In this document: positions 1 to 9,362 of the stretch, in pieces
How the letters are laid out: every line of letters begins with the position of its first letter
How positions within the stretch are numbered: position 1 is the stretch's first letter
From: CAYFJO01 sp964343305
Lineage (GTDB): Bacteria > Planctomycetota > Planctomycetia > Pirellulales > Pirellulaceae
DNA: 60,060 nt
Reading direction: 5' to 3'
Assembly (NCBI GenBank): GCA_964343305.1
Contig: CAYFJO010000017.1
Location: 1-60,060, forward strand
The notes under the pieces: model-generated
The model's input: only the letters and a program-made list of their open reading frames with translations
The model's database searches: none
Told to the model about the DNA's origin: nothing
Translations under genes and position numbers: made by a program

Positions 1-34
1 CCCCCATGGATACTGACCAACCACGGTCGGCGGG

Positions 35-631
35 CTACCCGAGCACTTCTCGTAAACGAAGCAAGACGCGAAACTTGGCTTGCCTCACAGCACCTGTTGT
101 CATGTCGAGCTGCTCGGCAACGTCCGCTGCGGGACGACCATCGACTGTTGTCAACCAAAACGCCTGCCAGGTATGCGATTTGAAATCTTGACGAACCAGT
201 TCAGCCGCACGTCGAATTAATTCATGTTCTGCCGCAGGGTCATCTTGTATCCGACTGCACTCTTCATCGGAATCGACCCACTCAGCAAGCTCGGTCATAC
301 GGGCATTCGCTGCACTGCCACCCTCGGCCGTCGCCAATTGTTTGCCCGCTCGGCGATACCACTGTCGAATCTCATTGCGCGTGATTGTCATGAGCCAGCC
401 GCGAAATGTATCTTCTTCTCGTTCCTTTCGAAATCGTGAAATGCCGGAAAACACCGACCGAAAAACGTCCTGAACAATATCCGTGGAATCGCCTTCTCGA
501 ATTCCCGATTTGCGTAGCCAACTATAGACCAGGGGCGAATAAATGGTACACATCGACTGCCAGGCATCTTCATCTCGATAGTAGCTAGCTGCCGGAAACT
601 TGGGAGTTTCGTTGTTACCGAATTTCGCCAC
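35..631 (-). CDS. ECF-type RNA polymerase sigma factor
   Basis: A 198-residue sigma-70 family protein of the extracytoplasmic-function class, which directs RNA polymerase to a small set of promoters. Region 2 is seen at about residues 20-90 (DEDAWQSMCTIYSPLVYSWL, then DIVQDVFRSVF and the aromatic stretch RGWLMTITRNEIRQWYRR). Region 4, a helix-turn-helix, is at about residues 145-195 (WQAFWLTTVDGRPAADVAEQ, then TTGAVRQAKFRVLLRLRE). The chosen start is a GTG with no clear Shine-Dalgarno sequence, so the first ten or so residues are uncertain. In planctomycetes such ECF genes are often followed by a protein kinase gene; an ATG on the same strand at 5-7 could be such a downstream start, but the window ends there. 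The family is clear; the regulon and any anti-sigma partner are unknown. Confidence 0.9.
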   Translation of the reverse strand: MAKFGNNETPKFPAASYYRDEDAWQSMCTIYSPLVYSWLRKSGIREGDSTDIVQDVFRSVFSGISRFRKEREEDTFRGWLMTITRNEIRQWYRRAGKQLATAEGGSAANARMTELAEWVDSDEECSRIQDDPAAEHELIRRAAELVRQDFKSHTWQAFWLTTVDGRPAADVAEQLDMTTGAVRQAKFRVLLRLREVLG

Positions 632-746
632 CAGAAAATGCGTGAGACCATGCTGTCTCTGCTAGCTTCAACATCTTGGATAGCAGCAAAGCTTGCAACG
701 CAACACTTTGTGCTGGTACTCCCAACAAAGCTCTCACTTTATTTTC

Positions 747-1413
747 CTATGGGTCAGGAGTCCTGGACATGGCTTTGAAGAAGACAGGGCTGTATCCCTC
801 GCGATCAAACAGCAGCACAAAACGATGCCGGTGTGGATCAGCGTCGAGTTCCTCCTGGCTCGGTTGTCCCGGCACGTCTTGCAGCAGCCGTGGCACGATG
901 TCGTTGCGGATCGCTTCCCGCAGGCCTTGATCCAGCGGCCGCTGGACGACGAAGAACGGTTGGCCCAAACGGTCGTTGACCCAGTAATCGGTGGTGCCTC
1001 GCAGGCATAATCGTTGTCGGCTGACGTAGCGCCGCGGCAGTTTGGTCAGCTTGCCGTGGTACAGCCGCACGTGACCGTCCACGTACAGCGCCCCGGCCAA
1101 ATCGGGATCGTCTTGCATCCAATCCCGCGACAGTTGAGCGGCCCATTTTTTCGGCGCCTGGTTGGCACTCAGCGTGGCCAGTTTGTTCCGCAAACAGCGA
1201 ACCTCGGCCCGCGCGGTCCAAGCCCAGCAGCTTTCCCAATTCACCGGGCGGATGAGACTGCAACTGCTCCACCGTTTTGATCCGGCAGAGCGCCATGAAG
1301 CCCAGCAGCGAAAATATTTGCAACCTCGTGTAGTAACCGCCCAGCGGCGTGAAACAGCAATCAAGGTGTCGGAAGAGTCCGTTTTGTTCGAGGGCGGGCA
1401 AAGCACACAACAC
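747..1413 (-). pseudogene. Truncated, frameshifted DDE-type transposase fragment
   Basis: Two overlapping minus-strand frames join into one transposase-like protein. The upstream part (about 1413 to 1220) reads GGYYTRLQIFSLLGFMALCR and HPPGELGKLLGLDRA. The downstream part (about 1220 to 747) reads EVRCLRNKLATL, LAGALYVDGHVRLYHGKLTK and RHRFVLLFDREGYSPVFFK. The switch falls in a short G run near 1216-1222, and removing one G restores a continuous frame. Both ends of the expected protein are missing, so this is an internal fragment of a dead element. The LYVDGHVRLYHG stretch, with its acidic residue, is typical of planctomycete transposases of this kind. The exact IS family is not assigned. Confidence is high that it is non-functional and moderate on its class. 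Confidence 0.75.
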
Positions 1414-1429
1414 GCATGATAAGGATAAG

Positions 1430-1466
1430 GGGACGCAGCTCTTTAATTCAAAAAGAGTTGCGTCCC
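1430..1466. repeat. Short palindromic repeat (15-bp arms, AT loop)
   Basis: The arms GGGACGCAGCTCTTT (1430-1444) and AAAGAGTTGCGTCCC (1452-1466) are inverted copies with one mismatch around a 7-bp loop. A T run follows on the plus strand, so it could also act as a terminator. It sits in the gap between the dead transposase and the DUF1570 gene. It resembles the second palindrome at 14996-15066 in having a G-rich head, and may be a REP/MITE-like element. Confidence 0.7.
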
Positions 1467-1595
1467 TTTTTCTTCCTTGGTCGATACAGCAGATAGACGT
1501 GTTCTGTTCTTACTTGGATCCTTTCTTGAAACCGATCACCGAAAGGCAAGTGGGAGGCATTAGAAACACACTCCCATCGGAAGTCTGAAACCCGA

Positions 1596-3005
1596 CTATC
1601 CACCATAAATCCAGCGACGCAGAATGAGGTCGGCTTTCGAACGGTCTGGCAGGCGTTGGATCGTCGCTCTTGCACCTTTGGGAAGGTTGGCGAGCGTAGC
1701 GCGTTGCCAGCGGTCGGCCATCTCTTTGACGTGAAACATGTTGCCATCGCGTTGTACTCGCTTTCCGTCGAGGTATTCGATTAGAACGACGAAATGCGGC
1801 CAACTCGCAAACGGCGGCGAGTACGGTAGCTTCTTCAAGTGCGCGACGAGCCGCACTTCCATTCCTTTGAGATCGTCGCCAAAGAACTGTTTGAAAGAGT
1901 CCAGATTTTGCTTGATGCCGCTTCCCGACGCCGATCGCAAGTATCCTTCCAGCGGCCCCAACTTGCTTGCTTCGTTGACGAACTTGTTGAACGACGCCCG
2001 GTGGTTTTTGGCCAAGTAATGCGTTAAGGACCAGGCGGATGCGTAGCCCGTTGATGTCAGCCGCGGCGCGATCACGGTGGATTCGATCGTCTTGCCGTCG
2101 AGGCCATTGCCGGCCGCCAGTTTCAGATACTCCTCCAACTCGTGCATTCGCATGTCGTTGACTTGACCAGCGCCTTTCCAACGCAGCTTTGCACCGGTCG
2201 TGGTCGGGGCGAAGTACTCGGCCAATCCCTCGGCCAGCCACATCGGCCAAACCGAAAGACGCTGTTGAACGCCGATGTTGTGCAGAATCTGATGCGCCCC
2301 TTCGTGCGCGATCACAGACAGCGACTGCTGAATCGCCAGCTTCATGTCGACGCCGGCCAATTTAGATTCCTCGTACATCACGACATGGTTCGAAATCGGA
2401 TCGTAATAAGCCACGACACCTTCGGGCATGCGGCGATGACGCTGGAACTGCTCTTCGGTACGAAACATCACGACGACCATCGGCACTTCCGGCGAGTGGA
2501 CATCGATGCGCTGGGCCTTGGCGTGAAGTTCCACACCGCGGTACATCGATTTCATGATGCTGCTGGTGGCCAACGCGAACGAATCGCTGCAGTTATAAAC
2601 GTAGAGATATCGCACGTCTTGTTTGGTTTTGAATCCAGCAAATCTTTTCGCGGTCAATTGCTTGGCCAGGTCATCCTTCGACGCCTCGACAAACGGACGC
2701 TCGGTCAGCGGCGCATCAGTGGATCGGCGCGCGACCAACCGGCCATCGGGCAGCAAGACAATGCGGTGACTGCCAACTTCGACGTGTAGCTTGGCAACGA
2801 CGGCCTTCCCGGCATCATCGGCGGTGGTCACGCGGCGGCCATCGCCCGCGCGATATGCTCCCAAAGGAATATCAAATCCGAAGTACCTGGGATCGACACG
2901 CGGAGCCGATTCCTGAGCCGGCGATTTCACCGCCGAACAGGCCCAAAACAGCGCCACAATGATCGTGGTCACGGAATTCCAAGTTAATTTGGTCAAAGGT
3001 TGCAC
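1596..3005 (-). CDS. DUF1570 gluzincin-like exported protein
   Basis: A 469-residue protein with an N-terminal hydrophobic export segment (TIIVALFWACSA, about residues 14-25). Its core has the zinc-peptidase-like motif HEGAHQ (about residue 236) followed by WLAEGLAEYFAP, the HExxH...E arrangement of the DUF1570 family common in planctomycetes. By family it is a putative secreted or periplasmic metallopeptidase; no substrate is known. The start is a GTG with GGAGAGA a few bases upstream; a nearby ATG is out of frame. The gene is divergent from the large secretin-domain gene to its right, so the roughly 200-bp gap between them probably holds promoters for both. Confidence 0.8.
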   Translation of the reverse strand: MQPLTKLTWNSVTTIIVALFWACSAVKSPAQESAPRVDPRYFGFDIPLGAYRAGDGRRVTTADDAGKAVVAKLHVEVGSHRIVLLPDGRLVARRSTDAPLTERPFVEASKDDLAKQLTAKRFAGFKTKQDVRYLYVYNCSDSFALATSSIMKSMYRGVELHAKAQRIDVHSPEVPMVVVMFRTEEQFQRHRRMPEGVVAYYDPISNHVVMYEESKLAGVDMKLAIQQSLSVIAHEGAHQILHNIGVQQRLSVWPMWLAEGLAEYFAPTTTGAKLRWKGAGQVNDMRMHELEEYLKLAAGNGLDGKTIESTVIAPRLTSTGYASAWSLTHYLAKNHRASFNKFVNEASKLGPLEGYLRSASGSGIKQNLDSFKQFFGDDLKGMEVRLVAHLKKLPYSPPFASWPHFVVLIEYLDGKRVQRDGNMFHVKEMADRWQRATLANLPKGARATIQRLPDRSKADLILRRWIYGG

Positions 3006-3204
3006 GCATCTCTCTCCAGCGATACCAATTCGACTGTTCCAGGTTTAATGATACTGCAAGGTTCCGATTATAGCGAATCCCGCCAATGGGGAACGAATCA
3101 CACCGTGGGGAAATCCGGTAATCTATATGGTCGCCGTTGTGCCAGATGATTACGATAGGAATAAGAGGAATAGTCTCAACCGCATTTCTGTCGGAGTTGA
3201 TCTC

Positions 3205-6087
3205 TTGAATACACGATTCTTTTCCCTGGCCGTCGTGCTGCTGCTCGCTTGGACGAATCAGCTTATCAGTCAAGATCCCAAGGGGGCCGACGAGCCAAAA
3301 CCGGAAACAAATCAGAACGATGCAGCGGCGGACAAGCCGGCAGACCCATCGCCCAATCCAAACGCGGGAGAACCAAGAAATCTGCATTTCAATTTCCAAT
3401 TTTCGAACTGGGATCCGGTTTTGAAATGGCTCGCGAAAACGGCCGACCTTTCGCTGCAAATGGATGCGCCGCCGCCAGGCTCGTTCAATTACGTTGACCA
3501 GCGTTCCTTCACCGTCAGCGAAGCGATTGATTTGATCAACGGCGTCCTGCAATTCCGCGGTTACACGCTCGTTCGCAACCAACGAATGTTGATCGTCGTC
3601 AATCTTGAAGACGGCATCCCACCGGGCATCATCCAGACGATCACGCCCGAAGAGCTTGACGATCGTGGCAAATACGAAATAGTCAAATGCCTGTTTCCAC
3701 TTGGCAATTTGACCCCCGACGATATCGAGACAGAAGTCCGGCCGCTGATCTCGGACCCGACAGCACTGAAAGTCATGCCCACGTCGCGACAAGTTTTGGT
3801 ACAGGAAACGGGCGGTAATCTGCGCATGATTCGTTCTGTGTTTAGCTCGGCACAAGAAAACCGCGAGAAGATGGGCGGTGACGTGCAAAAGCACACGCTC
3901 CAGTTCATCACGTCGGATGAGGTTCTGGCAATCACCCGGCCGCTGTTGGGAATCGAAGAAGAAGAGTTTTCGCTGCCCGACGGCCAATTGAACATCGCGC
4001 TCGAGCCGCTCGGCCAACGCGTTTTCTATTCGGGCCAACCGGAGTTTGTGGAACGCTTCAAACAGATCATCGAATTGATCGACGTTGATCCCGGCATCGA
4101 AGACGGCCCGCCGCCGGAGCAAGTTCAGTTGGAAACCCACACCGTGCGAGCCGATCCGACGACGGCGTTGCAAGTGCTGCAGACGATTTTCGCGGGCCAG
4201 GAAGGCATGCGACTGGCCACCGACCCGGTGACGGGCAACATTATCGCGCTGGCCAAGCCATCACAGCACGCAACGATTCGCGGCATCCTCGGCCAGATGC
4301 AAAAAGATGCGGTCAGTTTTGATGTGATTCAACTGCGACGCTATGATCCGCAGTCGGTCGTGCTGATGTTGAACAAGTTGCTGGGCAAAGACAACGAAGA
4401 AAACGCCAACAAGGGGCCAACGTTCGACGGCGATCCGACAACGATGCAGTTGGTCGTGCGAGGCACGGCGGCCGAAATCGAACAGATCCAGGAAATGGTC
4501 AACAAGATCGATCCGCCGTTGAGTACCGACGGAGCGGATTTCCGATCGAACGTGCGACTGATTCCGCTGACGGGGCGCCAATTGACCGACGTGCTTGACA
4601 TGGCGGAGTTGATGTGGCCATCGAGCAAGCGGAAGAACAAGATTCGCGTCGTGACACCGTCCGAATCGAAACCGTCGTTGGACCAACGCGGCATTCACTC
4701 TGCACCGCAGCGCAAGCTGCCAGAAATCGATCCTCCTGGCCAGAATCCAATCGAAGCGGCCCCACCCAAAAAACCAGAAGTCGAGCCGCAGCCGAAGGGC
4801 GACAAGGCGGCCGGCCGGCACAATCGTCGAATTCGCGTTCGCTTTGTTGGATTCCAAGACGTGCCAAAACAAGACGGTGAAAGTCAGCCTGCCGCCAAGC
4901 CGTCCAATGAGCCGGCCGAGAAGGAGAACAAAGATAGCGACGAAGCGAAGGCGCCAGACATCGTCATCACCATTCGATCCAACGGCATCGTAATTTCGTC
5001 CGACGACCTCGACGCGCTGGACGACTTTGAAGATTTGTTGCGATCTCTGATGAGCAGTAACACGTTTCCCGATGAACCGACCGTGTTTTATCTGAAGCAT
5101 GCCAAGGCGGATGAAGCCGCCGGGTTGTTGAACAGCATCCTGGGTTTGAGCAGCGGTGGGGGCGGCGGCGGCGGCGGGCTTGGCGGTTTGCTCGGCGGAG
5201 CGGCACAGAATCTGGTCGGCGGAATGGGTGGCGATTTGCTGGGTGGATTACTCGGCGGAGCGGGCGACAGCGGAGCGTCAAGTTCGCTGCAAACCAGCGG
5301 CACGGTCAGCATCACGCCCGAAGTTCGACTGAACGCCCTCGTCGTCCAAGCAAACGCGGCCGACACCGATCTCATCGAACAACTGTTGGAAATCATCGAT
5401 CAAGAAGGTCCGCCACAGGAACCAGACACTGCGGGACAGACTTATATCATCCCCGTGATCTATATGACGGCCGGCGAAATGAGCAACATCGTCAAGCAGG
5501 CGTTTCCAGAGAACATCGTCGGCGCAACGACCGGACAGCAACGGCAACCCAACCCGCAGGATTTGATTCGCGCACTCACGGGGCGAGGCCAGCGCGGTCG
5601 CGGTGAAGATTCCGTCGGCGAAGCTCGCAAAATGACCGTGGGCGTGGACGAACGCAGCAATTCGCTGGTCGTTACCGGTCCGGAACATTTGTATAAGAAA
5701 GTGCTGGCTTTGGTTGAACAACTCGATCGCGAGGGCCTCGGCACATCAGAGACGTTTACCGTTGTGCAACTCAATGGCACGGTGAATCCGGAGACACTTC
5801 GCAAGTCACTCACGTCGATCTTGGGCGACCAGGCCCAGACCAGTTCCACTTCTGCCAGCGGGAACTCCAGCCAAACATCCCCACGACCAACTTCGAATCA
5901 ACAGCCCGCGCAACAGAACATCGAGGACATCCGCCGTCGAATCGAGTTCTTTCGTGCCTTGCAAGGCGGCCGCGGCCCTGGAGGGTCTCCCGGTGGAATC
6001 CCCGGCGCGGGAGGCGGCCGCGGACCTGGCGGTGGTGGATTTCGCGGTGGCGGCATACCCGGTGGCGGACGTCCAAGTGGGCGTTAG
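3205..6087 (+). CDS. Large exported protein with repeated secretin N-type domains
   Basis: About 960 residues from a TTG start with GGAG eight bases upstream. This start places a signal peptide at the N-terminus (LNTRFFSLAVVLLLAWTNQL); an ATG at 3127 would add 26 residues ahead of it. Several repeats look like the N1/NolW-type domains of secretins (for example NSLVVTGPEHLYKKVLALVE and RLNALVVQANAADTDLIEQL), with acidic and proline-rich linkers between them. A glycine-rich patch (about 5155-5270) and a Gly/Pro/Arg-rich tail (about 5960-6084) are low complexity. I see no secretin pore domain, so this is not a complete GspD/PilQ. It may be a periplasmic scaffold or a relative that lost its pore; planctomycetes carry many such secretin-N proteins. 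The function is unknown. Confidence 0.75.
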   Translation: MNTRFFSLAVVLLLAWTNQLISQDPKGADEPKPETNQNDAAADKPADPSPNPNAGEPRNLHFNFQFSNWDPVLKWLAKTADLSLQMDAPPPGSFNYVDQRSFTVSEAIDLINGVLQFRGYTLVRNQRMLIVVNLEDGIPPGIIQTITPEELDDRGKYEIVKCLFPLGNLTPDDIETEVRPLISDPTALKVMPTSRQVLVQETGGNLRMIRSVFSSAQENREKMGGDVQKHTLQFITSDEVLAITRPLLGIEEEEFSLPDGQLNIALEPLGQRVFYSGQPEFVERFKQIIELIDVDPGIEDGPPPEQVQLETHTVRADPTTALQVLQTIFAGQEGMRLATDPVTGNIIALAKPSQHATIRGILGQMQKDAVSFDVIQLRRYDPQSVVLMLNKLLGKDNEENANKGPTFDGDPTTMQLVVRGTAAEIEQIQEMVNKIDPPLSTDGADFRSNVRLIPLTGRQLTDVLDMAELMWPSSKRKNKIRVVTPSESKPSLDQRGIHSAPQRKLPEIDPPGQNPIEAAPPKKPEVEPQPKGDKAAGRHNRRIRVRFVGFQDVPKQDGESQPAAKPSNEPAEKENKDSDEAKAPDIVITIRSNGIVISSDDLDALDDFEDLLRSLMSSNTFPDEPTVFYLKHAKADEAAGLLNSILGLSSGGGGGGGGLGGLLGGAAQNLVGGMGGDLLGGLLGGAGDSGASSSLQTSGTVSITPEVRLNALVVQANAADTDLIEQLLEIIDQEGPPQEPDTAGQTYIIPVIYMTAGEMSNIVKQAFPENIVGATTGQQRQPNPQDLIRALTGRGQRGRGEDSVGEARKMTVGVDERSNSLVVTGPEHLYKKVLALVEQLDREGLGTSETFTVVQLNGTVNPETLRKSLTSILGDQAQTSSTSASGNSSQTSPRPTSNQQPAQQNIEDIRRRIEFFRALQGGRGPGGSPGGIPGAGGGRGPGGGGFRGGGIPGGGRPSGR

Positions 6088-6189
6088 TTCGACAAGCGGA
6101 TAGTCAACTACACAGAGTGTATGTTGCATTCATCAGTTGGCCGTTGGAACCAGCTATCAAAACGGCAAAGTGCCCCATTTCAAACTTCG

Positions 6190-6206
6190 ACCCGCCTGCG
6201 GCGGGT
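6190..6206. other. GC-rich hairpin between convergent genes
   Basis: ACCCGCC (6190-6196) and GGCGGGT (6200-6206) form a perfect 7-bp stem with a 3-nt loop, in the 133-bp gap between two convergent genes. No T run follows on either strand, so calling it an intrinsic terminator would be weak. Confidence 0.35.
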
Positions 6207-6220
6207 AAGGGGGAAAGGGG

Positions 6221-7192
6221 TTAGGGAGATAAGTTGTAAGTTCTGGCCAGACGGAAACCGAGGCTACTGTAACGGCCGCCCGGTCGGCCGCTGTTACGGT
6301 TGGCGGATCGGACGCCCCCCGGTTGAAAGTTGAACGCCCCGCCACGCAACAAACGGTCTTCACCCTGTGCAGGCCCCATCGGATCACTGACAACTTTCGC
6401 ACTGGCGTAGGGTGCGTACCAGTCCTGACACCATTCAAAAACGTTTCCGTGCATGTCGTACAAGCCCCATGGGTTGGGTAGTTTTCTACCAACACGGTGA
6501 GCGTACTCCTCGCCAACATCCCAGTAATTCTCTCGATACCAGGTGTACTGTTCCAACTTGGACGCATCATCCCCAAAGCCGTAAGCCGTCGTTGTTCCGG
6601 CACGGCAGGCGTACTCCCACTCGGCTTCCGTCGGTAAGCGATATTCTACGCCTTCCTGCTTGCTCAGTTTGCGGCAAAACGCCACCGCATCGTTCCAGTT
6701 CACATACGTCGCCGGGTAGTCAGGTCCTTCCTTCACGTTCGGCCTGCCTTGCCACGGGCGGGTCCCCATCACCTTCTCGTACTGCTGCTGCGTGATCTCG
6801 AAAACGCCCAGATGAAACGGCCTGGTGACCTTCACCTTATGCTGGGTTTCGTTGTCGTACCTGTCTGTCTCCGACTCCGGACTGCCCATCTGGAACTCAC
6901 CGGCAGGAATCGGGACCAGCAGCATGCCGACGCTGTTGACGACCGGATCGCCCAAGGCAAGCTGAGCGGGTGTCATGTGTTTCTTGACCGTGGCCGCATC
7001 CGGAACCTTCTCGGCGAGTGTCTTCTCAGCGGGTGGCTTCGGAGGTGGTTTTGCAGGTTGCGTTCCTGAGTCACAACCAAGCATTGCGAACAGCAGCAGA
7101 ACAAATGGCGCGGCATCGGGGATAGCCGCGGAACCTGTGCCATCGACTAACTGACCGTCTCGGATAACCATCATCCCTCGGGCAAGTTTCAT
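6221..7192 (-). CDS. SUMF1/FGE-fold lipoprotein, probably not a formylglycine enzyme
   Basis: A 323-residue protein. Residues about 90-318 form a formylglycine-generating-enzyme (SUMF1) fold: IPAGEFQMGSPESE, the FEITQQQYEKVMG block, YRLPTEAEWEYACRAGT, GLYDMHGNVFEWCQDWY, LLRGGAF and LGFRLAR. The cysteines of true FGE active sites in the C-terminal block (CRGGSW...C) are absent; here the block reads RGGAFNFQPGG. A binding or scaffolding role is therefore more likely than sulfatase activation. A lipobox-like FVLLLFAMLGC occurs only after about 28 residues. The segment before it (MVIRDGQLVDGTGSAAIPDA) resembles the start of an amidohydrolase rather than a signal peptide, so the 5' end may be a fusion. 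It is convergent with the secretin-domain gene. Confidence 0.75.
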   Translation of the reverse strand: MKLARGMMVIRDGQLVDGTGSAAIPDAAPFVLLLFAMLGCDSGTQPAKPPPKPPAEKTLAEKVPDAATVKKHMTPAQLALGDPVVNSVGMLLVPIPAGEFQMGSPESETDRYDNETQHKVKVTRPFHLGVFEITQQQYEKVMGTRPWQGRPNVKEGPDYPATYVNWNDAVAFCRKLSKQEGVEYRLPTEAEWEYACRAGTTTAYGFGDDASKLEQYTWYRENYWDVGEEYAHRVGRKLPNPWGLYDMHGNVFEWCQDWYAPYASAKVVSDPMGPAQGEDRLLRGGAFNFQPGGVRSANRNSGRPGGRYSSLGFRLARTYNLSP

Positions 7193-7286
7193 GTCGAATT
7201 TCCCGCAGTGGAATTAGCCGCGAAAATCACAAAACGGCACGAAAAACTGTTTGTGGATCTTTGTGCTCATTTGTGCAATCCTGAAG

Positions 7287-8141
7287 TTAAAGTGTTTCGA
7301 TGAATCCGTTGACCACTTGCAATGTCGTTTCGGTCCGTTCCCAATGAATCAAATGACCGCAGTCTAACACTTTGACTAGCGTACAGTTGGGAATCAACTC
7401 CGTAATTCGCTGGGCGTCGTCGTCGGGCAGCATGCCGCCGGTGTGACTGTCCGCTTGCAACAACAGGACGGGACAGTGAATCCGTTCAAGGATCTCGTTG
7501 CGATGAAAGTCCTCCAGCCAGCGGCCTTCGACGATCGGCTTGAGCACCGAGGGATCGACAGTCGTCAAGCACTTGGCGACGAATCGCAACGAGACGGGAT
7601 CGCGAACGTCACCCAATCGAATCCAGCGTTCATCGCCCGGCGTGCCTATCAGCATCTCGGCCAATTGGCGCGAAAGTTCGTTGCAGTCAAAGTTGCGGCC
7701 CAGCAGCCCCTTGATGCCGCTGAACAGACTGTGAAACGACGTCTCTTTGATTCGCTCGCCCATCGTATCGAACGGCGGATCTTCCATCACAATTCCGCGG
7801 ACTTTGTCAGGCAATCGTGCTGCCACAGCCGCCGCGACCATCGCTCCCAGTGAATGGCCATAAATCACCACCGGCTCTTCGACGATATCTCGCACGAATT
7901 GAACGGCGTCACGAACGAAATCGCGGACTTGATATTTCCCCGACGCCCGTTGCGATTTTCCATGGCCGCGATGGTCCATCGCAAACACTTGCCAGCGCCA
8001 GCCGAACGACGGGATCAACGGGACGTAATCTTGCCACGTGCGTAACACACCGTGAAACAGGATCAGCGGCGGTCCCGACTCCGGGCCTTCGACATAATTG
8101 AGCGACAATTGGTCGCCCACAAACATTTGTTCTTCTAACAC
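7287..8141 (-). CDS. Alpha/beta hydrolase
   Basis: A 284-residue cytoplasmic alpha/beta-hydrolase-fold enzyme. The oxyanion region is LILFHGVLRTW, the nucleophile elbow is GHSLGAM (Ser at about residue 96), an acidic residue lies in LLLQADSHTGG, and the catalytic His is in CGHLIHWE near residue 266. The DHRGHGKS motif is typical of esterases and of C-C hydrolase relatives. The start is a GTG with GAGGG upstream; an ATG five codons later is equally possible. The gene stands alone between the SUMF1 gene and the sugar-kinase pair. The substrate cannot be told from sequence. Confidence 0.85.
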   Translation of the reverse strand: MLEEQMFVGDQLSLNYVEGPESGPPLILFHGVLRTWQDYVPLIPSFGWRWQVFAMDHRGHGKSQRASGKYQVRDFVRDAVQFVRDIVEEPVVIYGHSLGAMVAAAVAARLPDKVRGIVMEDPPFDTMGERIKETSFHSLFSGIKGLLGRNFDCNELSRQLAEMLIGTPGDERWIRLGDVRDPVSLRFVAKCLTTVDPSVLKPIVEGRWLEDFHRNEILERIHCPVLLLQADSHTGGMLPDDDAQRITELIPNCTLVKVLDCGHLIHWERTETTLQVVNGFIETL

Positions 8142-8352
8142 GAGGCCCTCGAAAATGGAGGAATCTTACAATCCAGCCTTACATCATCATCAGCGTATGC
8201 CATGGGTGGGATTCGATCAATGTAACGACTGGCCAGGGCAGGGCCATTCTTTGGGCCTGGCCATTACCCACATTTTCAGGATTCATGCCACCGGCTGCCT
8301 ATCGCGGATTTCGCCTTGTGCTGGGACCAGACTTGACGGGGTCGTAGTCTCG

Positions 8353-9360
8353 TTAGACAAGAACGGGAATGATCACGCGGCATCCGATGTCTGCCAAAGT
8401 TACCTTGAGAGCTTCAAGCATCGCATCCCCGGTGAACGTGCCGATGATGGCACCACCTGAACCGGCAAACTTTGCACTCACCCCAACACTTCGCGCACGC
8501 TCGATCATTTCCACGTGGTTGCGCGGCAATTTGCACATGGATTGCCGCAGGTCGAAATTGCGATCCATCAATGCTGCGACGGCATCCGCGTTTCCAGCTA
8601 GAATTCCTTCGCGTGCCTGACCAGCGAGGTCGGCAATTTCGGTCATGGCCGAAACGACAAGCGACTCGCCAGAGTCATATCGGTGGCGGAGATTGTTGTG
8701 GAACGTTTCTGTTGGCTCGCTGAAGTCCGTACTGTAGGCGATGTACAACGACGGCAAGCTGGACGGGGCGATTGGTTCATAGGTTCCGCAGGTGAATCCG
8801 TTGACTTCGTCGGTCGCGGCCTCGGTGAAGTCCATGAACACCGCGCCTTCATAGATTTGAATGACCCGATCTTGCAAGCCTGCCGTGATGCCCAGTTCCT
8901 GTTGCTCGACGCTTAACACCAGCGAGGGTTGCACCCGCTGCGGGATTTCGACTTGGTAGAATGTCATCAGGGCGCGAAGTGTGGCGACGATAATGGCGCT
9001 GGAGCCAGCCAATCCTACTTGGCGCGGGATGTTGCTTTCGTAGCGAACCGAGAAATTCCCATCATGCAACATGTGCCCCTGTTGGTCGCAGTATTCCACG
9101 AAACGCTTGATGGTGGCTTTGACCAGGCGGATGCCTCCGTAATAGCCGTGCAGTTCGACGTCGCGAACCAGTTCGCGCACCGACTTGAAACGCGAGTGAT
9201 CTTCCTGGCTGAGCAGCAATTCGACATCTTCCCAATCATAAAGGACGACCCGAGCGCGAAAGTTTCGCACAATGATCGAAATCGTCTTGCCCTGGTAACC
9301 GTCGCTCGGATTGCCAATCAAGCCGGCTCGTGCGAACGCCTGGCCTTCGATAATGTCCAT
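8353..9360 (-). CDS. GHMP-family sugar kinase (glucuronokinase-like)
   Basis: A 335-residue small-molecule kinase. The ATP-binding motif of GHMP kinases is seen as PRQVGLAGSSAIIVATLRAL at about residues 118-137. The C-terminal glycine motif is AKFAGSGGAIIGTF, and the N-terminal substrate region is ARAGLIGNPSDGYQGK. The AGSSAI form and overall layout resemble plant-type glucuronokinases. The start codon is two bases after the galU stop, so the two are co-transcribed. A kinase making a sugar-1-phosphate beside an enzyme that makes UDP-sugars suggests a salvage route to a UDP-sugar, possibly UDP-glucuronate; that pairing is inference. Confidence 0.8.
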   Translation of the reverse strand: MDIIEGQAFARAGLIGNPSDGYQGKTISIIVRNFRARVVLYDWEDVELLLSQEDHSRFKSVRELVRDVELHGYYGGIRLVKATIKRFVEYCDQQGHMLHDGNFSVRYESNIPRQVGLAGSSAIIVATLRALMTFYQVEIPQRVQPSLVLSVEQQELGITAGLQDRVIQIYEGAVFMDFTEAATDEVNGFTCGTYEPIAPSSLPSLYIAYSTDFSEPTETFHNNLRHRYDSGESLVVSAMTEIADLAGQAREGILAGNADAVAALMDRNFDLRQSMCKLPRNHVEMIERARSVGVSAKFAGSGGAIIGTFTGDAMLEALKVTLADIGCRVIIPVLV

Positions 9361-9362
9361 GG

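Noticed and set aside
5155..5270. G/C-rich low-complexity tract considered as a repeat element.
   Set aside because: It is in frame and encodes a glycine-rich segment of the secretin-domain protein.
6221..7192. Active formylglycine-generating enzyme for sulfatases.
   Set aside because: The fold is present but the C-terminal cysteine motif needed for catalysis is not seen, and no sulfatase gene is nearby.
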